Shown here piece after piece: positions 56,382 through 64,000 of a DNA stretch of 64,000 bases. This DNA is from Opitutaceae bacterium (lineage in GTDB: Bacteria; Verrucomicrobiota; Verrucomicrobiia; Opitutales; Opitutaceae), in assembly GCA_019634615.1 (NCBI GenBank), contig JAHCAZ010000001.1, positions 1 to 64,000 of the forward strand. Reading direction: 5' to 3'. Made by a program: the position numbers and the translations under genes. The stretch's first letter is position 1. Every line of letters starts with the position of its first letter. Below the pieces are notes generated by a model. The model searched no databases and had not been told where the DNA came from. It saw nothing but the letters and a program-made list of their open reading frames with translations.

Positions 56382-58673
56382 ATGCAAGGTATCCACTTCA
56401 TTCAGGATCTTGCCGTCATTCTGGTCGTTGCCGGGGTGGTCGGCTGGCTGTGCCAGCGCATCGGCTTGTCGGTGGTCGTCGGGTTCCTCGCGGCCGGCAT
56501 GCTCGTCGGGCCGTACACGCCGCCGTTCTCGCTGGTGACCGATCTCGTGCGCATCGAGACGGCGGCGCAGGTCGGCCTGGTGTTCCTGATGTTCGGCATC
56601 GGGCTGCGGCTGAGCCTGCGGAAGCTGCGGCGCATGGGGCCGTCGCTGCTCCTCGCGACCTTTGCCGGCGCCATCGGTGTCTATTACCTGACGCGCCTGA
56701 TGGCCACGGCCGTGGGCTGGGATCCGATGCAGGGATTGTTCCTCGCCGCCATGCTGGTGACGTCATCGTCGGCGATCATCAGCAAGGTCCAGCAGGAGCT
56801 GGGCAACTCACACGAGCACTCGAGCCAGATGGCCATGACGGTGACCGTCATGGAGGACATCGTCGCGGTGGTGATGCTGACGCTGCTCGGCTCGATCGTG
56901 CACCTCTCGGGGGCCCCGGCGGCCGGCATCGGGCAGACGCTGGGCCTGATGGGCGCCTTCGTGGTGCTGGCGGTGATCGGCGGGCTTTTGCTGTTCCCGT
57001 GGCTCCTGAAGCGCATGAGCGTGGCGGCGGACGAGGAGCTGCAGACCCTCGGCATGGCGGCGCTGCTCTTCAGCATGGCGATCATCGCCAACTACGCGGG
57101 CTATTCACTGGCGCTGGGGGCGTTTCTCCTCGGCACCATCGTGGCGGAGACCCAGCACCGGCATCAGGTCGAGCGCACCTTCGAGGGCATGCGCGATGTC
57201 TTCAGCGCGGTGTTCTTCGTGGCGATCGGCATGCAGATCGACGTGCGGCAGGTGTGGGAGTCGGCGGGCCTGATCGTGGGCGTGTCGGTGTTCGCGCTCG
57301 CGGTGCGACCCTTCGCCTGCTCGCTGGCCCTCGTGCTGGTCGGCAAGCCGGCGCGCGAGGCGGTGCGGACGGGCCTGATGCTGACGCCCATCGGCGAATT
57401 CGCCTTCATCATCGCGCAGCTGGGCGTGGCGGCGGCGGTCGTGCCCGGCCGTTTCTACGCGATGGCGGTGGGCGTGTCGCTGCTCACGACCCTGGCCACG
57501 CCGCTCATGACGCGGCACGCCGGGGCGATTGCGACGAAGCTGCTCGCGCGCCAGCCGCGCTGGCTCGAGGACTGGCTCGGCTATTACCACGGCTGGCTCG
57601 AGCGGCTGGGAACGCAGCAGAAGCGCAACACCCTGTGGCAGCTCAGCCGGAAGCGCCTGGTCCAGATCGGCGTGGAAATCCTGTTCGTGAGCGGCCTGCT
57701 GGTCTTTTCCGAGCAGCTTTTTGTCTTCGTCGAGGAGTGGCTCGGCCGCGACTGGCTGTTCCCGTTTGGCCCCCAGGTGCTGTTCTGGTCGGTGCTGACC
57801 CTCGTCGTGCTCGCGCCGCTGGTGGCGATCTGGCGCAACGTGTCGGCGTTGGCGCTCATTTATGCGCAGGTGGCGACGACGGGCCTCGCGAACGCGGCGC
57901 GGCTCGCGCCGGTAGTCGAGGCCAGCATCAAGATGGTGGCCGGCGCGGGCCTGTTCTTCTGGCTGACGGCGGTGCTGCCGGCCGAGGGCACGACGCGCTG
58001 GCTGCTGCTCGGCAGCGCGCTGGTCGCGGTGGCCGCCTTGTTTTTCCTGCGGCACAAGCTGATCTACTGGCACAGCCAGCTCGAGGTTGAATTGCACAGC
58101 ATCATCGAGGCACCCGCGGCGCAGATGACGACGACGGCGGCGCCGTGGCTGCAGGCGCACGAGGACTGGAACCTGCAGGTCGTGGACTGCATGCTGCCAT
58201 ACCTGGCGGATTGCACCGGCAAGAGCATCGCCGAACTGAAGCTCCGCTCGCGTTTCGGCTGCTCGGTCGTCGGCATCGAGCGTCAAGGCTGCATGATCCC
58301 GCTGCCAGGCCCGGACCGGGTGCTCTATCCGCGCGACCGCGTGTTGCTGATGGGCACGGCGGAGCAGGTCAAGGCGGGGCGGGAGTTCCTCGGCACGGTG
58401 TCCGCCACGCCGCAATCGGACTCGGTGTTCGAGGAGGTGTGCATGTCCGCGCTGGCCGTGCCGAACTGGAGCCGGGCGGCGGGTCGCACGCTGGCCGAGC
58501 TGTCGCTGGCGAAGTCCCACGGCGTGCAGGTGTCCGGCATCCGGCGTGAGGGCCGGCGCATCCTGAATCCCGGCGGCGATGAGACCCTGCAACCCGGCGA
58601 CGAGGTGCTCACGCTTGGCACGCCGGCGCAGATCCGCGATTTCAAGGCGTGGCTGCGCGAACAGCCGGTTTGA
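56382..58673 (+). CDS. CPA2 cation/proton antiporter with C-terminal RCK-C domains
   Basis: A 763-residue monovalent cation:proton antiporter-2 (KefB-like) protein. The membrane domain has about 12 segments: FLAAGMLVGPYTPPFS near 33, GLVFLMFGIGLRLSLRKL near 65, and SSSAIISKVQQELGNS near 128, a conserved transport-site region. After about 540, two RCK_C/TrkA-C domains follow (CSVVGIERQGCMIPLP and GVQVSGIRREGRRILNP). No KTN/NAD-binding domain is visible, so control is probably through RCK_C ligands. It is convergent with tatA, with a REP pair between. Confidence 0.85.
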   Translation: MQGIHFIQDLAVILVVAGVVGWLCQRIGLSVVVGFLAAGMLVGPYTPPFSLVTDLVRIETAAQVGLVFLMFGIGLRLSLRKLRRMGPSLLLATFAGAIGVYYLTRLMATAVGWDPMQGLFLAAMLVTSSSAIISKVQQELGNSHEHSSQMAMTVTVMEDIVAVVMLTLLGSIVHLSGAPAAGIGQTLGLMGAFVVLAVIGGLLLFPWLLKRMSVAADEELQTLGMAALLFSMAIIANYAGYSLALGAFLLGTIVAETQHRHQVERTFEGMRDVFSAVFFVAIGMQIDVRQVWESAGLIVGVSVFALAVRPFACSLALVLVGKPAREAVRTGLMLTPIGEFAFIIAQLGVAAAVVPGRFYAMAVGVSLLTTLATPLMTRHAGAIATKLLARQPRWLEDWLGYYHGWLERLGTQQKRNTLWQLSRKRLVQIGVEILFVSGLLVFSEQLFVFVEEWLGRDWLFPFGPQVLFWSVLTLVVLAPLVAIWRNVSALALIYAQVATTGLANAARLAPVVEASIKMVAGAGLFFWLTAVLPAEGTTRWLLLGSALVAVAALFFLRHKLIYWHSQLEVELHSIIEAPAAQMTTTAAPWLQAHEDWNLQVVDCMLPYLADCTGKSIAELKLRSRFGCSVVGIERQGCMIPLPGPDRVLYPRDRVLLMGTAEQVKAGREFLGTVSATPQSDSVFEEVCMSALAVPNWSRAAGRTLAELSLAKSHGVQVSGIRREGRRILNPGGDETLQPGDEVLTLGTPAQIRDFKAWLREQPV

Positions 58674-58674
58674 T

Positions 58675-58729
58675 GTAGGTCAGCGCGCTTGCGCGCGCCC
58701 GATCCGCGCGCGCAAGCGCGCTGACCTAC
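58675..58729. repeat. REP inverted pair with 23-base perfect arms
   Basis: GTAGGTCAGCGCGCTTGCGC (58675 on) extends to a 23-base arm matched exactly by 58707-58729, with a 9-base spacer. It lies between the convergent antiporter and tatA genes and could terminate both transcripts. Confidence 0.85.
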
Positions 58730-58744
58730 GGTGCGTCGGGGTGC

Positions 58745-58978
58745 TCAGTTGGCGCCGGGATCCTTGGCGGCCGGCGTCTTGCCGGCCTCGGGGGCCTTCG
58801 GGGCCTCGGGCTCGTCCTTGCTGGCCTTCTTGAACTCCTTGATGGATTGGCCGAGACCCTTGGCGAGCGAGGGCAGCTTGGCACCGCCGAACAGCACGAG
58901 CAAAATGATCAAGATGATGACCAGCTCAGGTACGCCGAGGCCGAAGATGGCGGCGAGAGTGGCGGCAGAGGTATCCAT
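58745..58978 (-). CDS. tatA: Sec-independent translocase protein TatA/TatE
   Basis: A 77-residue TatA-family protein. A short N-terminal stretch, then a hydrophobic helix (PELVIILIILLVLFGG near 18-33), the conserved FGGAKLPSLAKGLGQSIKEF amphipathic helix, and a charged, Pro/Ala-rich tail. It forms the pore component of the twin-arginine export system. No tatC or tatB lies in this window. It could help export the Tat-leader aminotransferase at 4560. Confidence 0.92.
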   Translation of the reverse strand: MDTSAATLAAIFGLGVPELVIILIILLVLFGGAKLPSLAKGLGQSIKEFKKASKDEPEAPKAPEAGKTPAAKDPGAN

Positions 58979-59044
58979 GGCGTCAAGCTAGGCCGAGGTC
59001 GAAGACTGTAAAGCGGGAAAGCGGTCCGGACCCGGCCGCCGGGT

Positions 59045-60901
<1,857 letters not shown>

Positions 60902-60923
60902 GGTTGAAAATAGGGGGCGGCCC

Positions 60924-62786
60924 TCAGGCGGTGGCAGGCAAGCGGAGCGGTTGGCGGAGCTGGCGTTGGATCTCGGAGCGTTCTTTTAAGAGTGAAATTG
61001 GGTCAGAATTACTGTCCGCACCGATGTTGGCCAAAGCAAGTTCTATTTGCCGCAGGCGCGGCTCGAGGGCGCGGTTGCGCAATTGGCTGACCCCCTCGCT
61101 GACGGCTTTGGCCGGATCATCGCAACCAGGCGTATCGAAGAGCAGGGAAGCGACAAGCGCTTTTTCCTCAGGGGTTTCCAGCAGCGGATCGAGGTGCTCG
61201 CGGCCCGGCCACGCGTCATGCTCGAACTCGCCGAGGAAGCGGTTCAACAACACGCCGGCGGGGTGGTTGCGGTCGATCCATTCGTGGGGGACGAGGCGGC
61301 TGAGCGGCTTGCCCACCCCCTCAAAATGCAGGCAGAGCATGAGCAGTTCCTGCTCGGGGGTGACGCCGGACGTGACGCGCGGGGCTGGCGGCGCGGTCGG
61401 TGCGGTCGCGGGCCGGGCGGCGTTTTGCCGCTGCTGCCGGGTGGTCAAGGTCTGGAAGTCGCGCTGCAGCGCGGCGGGTGCGAGCTGCAGCAGGCGGGCG
61501 GTCTCGGCGACGAACTCGGTGCGCGCGACCTCGGACTCGGCGGCGGCGATCAACTCGAGCACGGCCTGGGCGGCGCGGGATTTCTGCTCGGAGCTGGCGC
61601 CCGTGGGCTGGGGCAGGACGGAGCGGCAGGCGAAGGTCATGGCGGACATCGCGTCGCGCTGCAGCTCGGCGTAGACGGGCAGCCCGCGCTCGAGGAAGAG
61701 CAGGTCGGGGTCGACCTTTTCCTGGCCGGCGAGCCGGAGGAAACGCACCTCGAGCCCGGCCTTGAGCGCCATGGGCAGGAAGCGGAACGCCGCCTTCTGT
61801 CCGGCGGCGTCGCTGTCGAAGAAGCACTCGACCTGCAGGTGGTAGCGCCGCAGCAGCATGAGCTGCGTCTCGGTGATCGACGTGCCCTGCGGAGCGATGG
61901 CGGTCTTGAGGCCGACGCTCCAGCAGCGCAGGGCGTCGAGCTGGCCCTCGACGAGGACGAAGGGGCGGCCTTCGCCGACGGCGGTGCGGGCGCGGTCGAG
62001 GTTGAAGAGCAGGTTGCCCTTGGTGAAGACGGGTGTCTCCGGTGAGTTGACGTACTTGGCCTCGCGGGCGGGATCGTCCTCGGGCGTGAGGTCGGTCTGG
62101 CGGGCGGTGAAGGCCACGACGCGGCCCTGGTGGTCGCGGATCGGGATCATGAGCCGGCCGCGGAAGCGCGGGCGGAGCGAGCCGAGGCCGAAGATGGCGC
62201 CGTCGCGCACGAAAAACAGCCCGCACTGGCGGAGGGCCTCCTCGGAGAACTTGCGTTTCAGCAGCAGCGCGGCGAGCCCGTCGTCACCCGGGGCGGCGGC
62301 GCCGATCTTGAACTCGTCGGCGATCTCGGGCGCGAATTTGCGCTTGGTTGTCCAATACTCGCGCAGGAACGTGCCGACGGGCGTGGCCGCCTTGAAGGCC
62401 TGATGGTAGTGCTCGGTGGCGAGCTCGTGGATCTCGAAGATCTCCTGGCGCAGCGAGCGCTCCTCGCGGGAGGGGCCGGCGCCCTCCTCGTACTCGATCA
62501 CGATGCCGTAGCGCTGGCCGAGGGCCTCGATGGCCTCGGTGAAGCCGAGTTGCTCGGTCTCGCGCACGAACGTGATGACGTCACCGGCCTTGCCGCAGCC
62601 GAAGCACTTGTAGAAGCCCTTGTCGGGATCGACGTGGAAGGAGGGGGTCTTCTCGTTGTGAAAGGGGCAGAGGCCCTTGAGGCGCGAGCCGCCCGCCTTG
62701 CGCAACGTCACGACCCGCCCGATGACGTCGGCGAGGTTCACCCGCAACTTCAGGTCGCGGACGCAGGTGGGCTTGATGGCGGGCAT
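60924..62786 (-). CDS. dnaG: DNA primase
   Basis: A 620-residue bacterial primase that makes RNA primers at the replication fork. Zinc ligands C40, H43, C61 and C64 lie in [14 protein letters not shown] and [10 protein letters not shown]. The catalytic core has the [18 protein letters not shown] strand. The TOPRIM fold shows [13 protein letters not shown] and the [11 protein letters not shown] metal site. The C-terminal helicase-interaction part is present but diverged. Standard length. Confidence 0.94.
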   Translation of the reverse strand: MPAIKPTCVRDLKLRVNLADVIGRVVTLRKAGGSRLKGLCPFHNEKTPSFHVDPDKGFYKCFGCGKAGDVITFVRETEQLGFTEAIEALGQRYGIVIEYEEGAGPSREERSLRQEIFEIHELATEHYHQAFKAATPVGTFLREYWTTKRKFAPEIADEFKIGAAAPGDDGLAALLLKRKFSEEALRQCGLFFVRDGAIFGLGSLRPRFRGRLMIPIRDHQGRVVAFTARQTDLTPEDDPAREAKYVNSPETPVFTKGNLLFNLDRARTAVGEGRPFVLVEGQLDALRCWSVGLKTAIAPQGTSITETQLMLLRRYHLQVECFFDSDAAGQKAAFRFLPMALKAGLEVRFLRLAGQEKVDPDLLFLERGLPVYAELQRDAMSAMTFACRSVLPQPTGASSEQKSRAAQAVLELIAAAESEVARTEFVAETARLLQLAPAALQRDFQTLTTRQQRQNAARPATAPTAPPAPRVTSGVTPEQELLMLCLHFEGVGKPLSRLVPHEWIDRNHPAGVLLNRFLGEFEHDAWPGREHLDPLLETPEEKALVASLLFDTPGCDDPAKAVSEGVSQLRNRALEPRLRQIELALANIGADSNSDPISLLKERSEIQRQLRQPLRLPATA

Positions 62787-62905
62787 GAACGGGCGGAGGA
62801 CGGTCGGAACCGCAAAGAATGCACTTTCAACCGGCCGGGAGGGCTGTCAAGTTTCGCGGCTCGCGGAGGAAACATCGGCGCCGTTTAGGCGACTCACCCA
62901 CCAAC

Positions 62906-63949
62906 ATGCGTTTCAAGCTACTCACGGTTCTCACCCTGGCCCTCATCCCCTGGATGCGGGCCGATCCGGCTGTCGCCGCCCCCGAGGGGGCCCGTCCCGC
63001 GGCCGAGCCGGTCTGGGAATCGCAGTTGCCGGACTTCTCCGCCGAAACCTACGACGCCAAGGTCGAGGGCCTCCTGTCCCAGTTTGAGGCTGCGACGGGG
63101 CGCAAGCTGGTCCCGGGCGAAAAGAAAAAGGTGGGCCTCAAGATCTACGCCGACTCGGGCCCGGGCATGGCGACCCCGCTGCCGCTCGTGCGGGCCGTCA
63201 TCCGGGCGCTCGAGCGCCGCGGTTTCGCGACGGAAAACATCTTCCTCGTCGGCCTCAACCAGCTCCGCCTCCGCATGACGGGCTACCTGCCTTCGCTCGT
63301 CACCGGCGAGTCCCCGTTCCCGGGGCATCCGATCTTCGTGCTCGAGTCGGGCAAGTTCTACGACCCGGTCTGGTTTTACGACAGCCCGCTGCCGCAGCGC
63401 TTCGACCCCATCTTCATCGAGTCGCAGACGCGCGACGTGCCCAACACCTCCACGAAGGACGAGGACCGCAAGAGCTTCCTCGCGACCCCGCTCTTCCTCG
63501 ACGCCGATTTCTGGATCAACCTGCCCGTCTACACCGACCACCCCATGCTGGGGGTCAACGGCGCGCTCGTGAACGCGACCCTCTGGAACGCCTCGAACAC
63601 GGCCCGCTTCTTCCGCAGTCCCGCCAACGCCCCGGCCGCCGTCGCGGAGATGAGCGCCATCCCCGAGCTGCGCGAGACCTGGGCCTGCACCATCGTCAGC
63701 CTCCAGCATTACCAGTACATCGGCGGGCCGTTCTTCAACTCCCTTTACGCGGCGTCCGAGCCGCTCATCTGGCTCAGCCGCGACCCGGTGCTCCTCGACA
63801 CGCTCATGCTCGAGCGCATCAACCGCCTGCGCAAGCTCACGGGCTTCAACCCCGTGCCGGAGGACATCCGCACGCTCGAGTTCGCCGAGCTGCTGGGCGT
63901 CGGTTCCATGAACACGGACGCGGCCCGCATCAAGCGGCTGGACCAATAA
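62906..63949 (+). CDS. Secreted protein, DUF362-like
   Basis: A 347-residue protein with a signal peptide (MRFKLLTVLTLALIPWMR, cleavage near VAA). The body has an alpha/beta pattern: KKVGLKIYADSGPGMATPLP near 75, LVRAVIRALERRGFATENIF near 95-114 and DADFWINLPVYTDHPMLG near 200. The order recalls DUF362 proteins, whose function is uncertain; some link to iron-sulphur biology, but the usual cysteine motifs are absent here. It is divergent from dnaG. Assignment is tentative. Confidence 0.5.
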   Translation: MRFKLLTVLTLALIPWMRADPAVAAPEGARPAAEPVWESQLPDFSAETYDAKVEGLLSQFEAATGRKLVPGEKKKVGLKIYADSGPGMATPLPLVRAVIRALERRGFATENIFLVGLNQLRLRMTGYLPSLVTGESPFPGHPIFVLESGKFYDPVWFYDSPLPQRFDPIFIESQTRDVPNTSTKDEDRKSFLATPLFLDADFWINLPVYTDHPMLGVNGALVNATLWNASNTARFFRSPANAPAAVAEMSAIPELRETWACTIVSLQHYQYIGGPFFNSLYAASEPLIWLSRDPVLLDTLMLERINRLRKLTGFNPVPEDIRTLEFAELLGVGSMNTDAARIKRLDQ

Positions 63950-64000
63950 AACCGCTTGCCGCCCGGCGGGGCTTTCGCGCAGGTTTGGGGCGATGGCATC

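Noticed and set aside
63745..63999. Minus-strand open frame at the window end
   Set aside because: It is antisense to the DUF362-like gene and has a non-native amino-acid mix. The last 50 bases (63950-64000) show nothing I can support.

Overview
The window is GC-rich DNA with tightly packed genes, many four-base ATGA/GTGA overlaps, few visible Shine-Dalgarno sites, and a strong bias to polyuronide and sialic-acid-type glycan catabolism. Three heparinase II/III-family proteins, a GH29 fucosidase, two sodium:solute symporters, a split metH and a dnaG-rpoD-tatA block suggest a member of the Verrucomicrobiota, most likely Opitutaceae-like. That placement is an inference from gene content, not from a marker-gene comparison.

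Layout. (1) 79-10533: a carbohydrate block with two heparinase-family proteins, an orphan solute-binding protein with a TPR partner, a Tat-signal aminotransferase, a cysteine hydrolase and a symporter. (2) 10616-20039: an endo/exonuclease/phosphatase-family protein, then a surface-polysaccharide locus with a WecB-type epimerase, an RmlB-type dehydratase, an SGNH hydrolase, an SDR epimerase and a 1598-residue glycosyltransferase with several catalytic domains. (3) 20118-30318: a cobalamin and methionine block. Methionine synthase is split into two adjacent genes. Divergent to it is a cobalamin-riboswitch-controlled uptake and salvage operon: btuB-like receptor, btuF, btuC, btuD, a second BtuF-like protein and an adenosyltransferase. 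(4) 30417-33545: metY and ilvA, with a decayed, internally deleted copy of ilvA on the other side of metY. (5) 33551-39562: a REP-associated tyrosine transposase (RAYT) with GTAG-headed palindromes, recQ, an AlkZ/YcaQ-type protein with twin operator-like palindromes, an ECF sigma factor and an inositol-monophosphatase-family protein. (6) 39569-50602: a second glycan block with a sialidase-like propeller, a ROK kinase, a heparinase-family protein, a symporter, an isochorismatase-fold protein, a fucosidase and a large unrecognised lyase-like protein. (7) 50856-53452: a compact three-gene accessory module of unknown function. It holds a small membrane protein, an HExxxH putative metallopeptidase and a winged-helix protein with a perfect palindrome just upstream of its start. 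(8) 53487-64000: a YncE/phosphoesterase lipoprotein, a CPA2 antiporter, tatA, rpoD, dnaG and a DUF362-like secreted protein.

How the parts fit. Blocks 1 and 6 look like import-then-degrade pathways. Most of their enzymes have no signal peptide and sit next to sodium symporters, and no SusC/SusD pair is present. Block 3 joins the B12-dependent enzyme to the machinery that imports and adenosylates B12. The accessory module (7), the RAYT/REP family and two large palindromic repeats bracketing a fucosidase cassette are the parts least explained by known systems.
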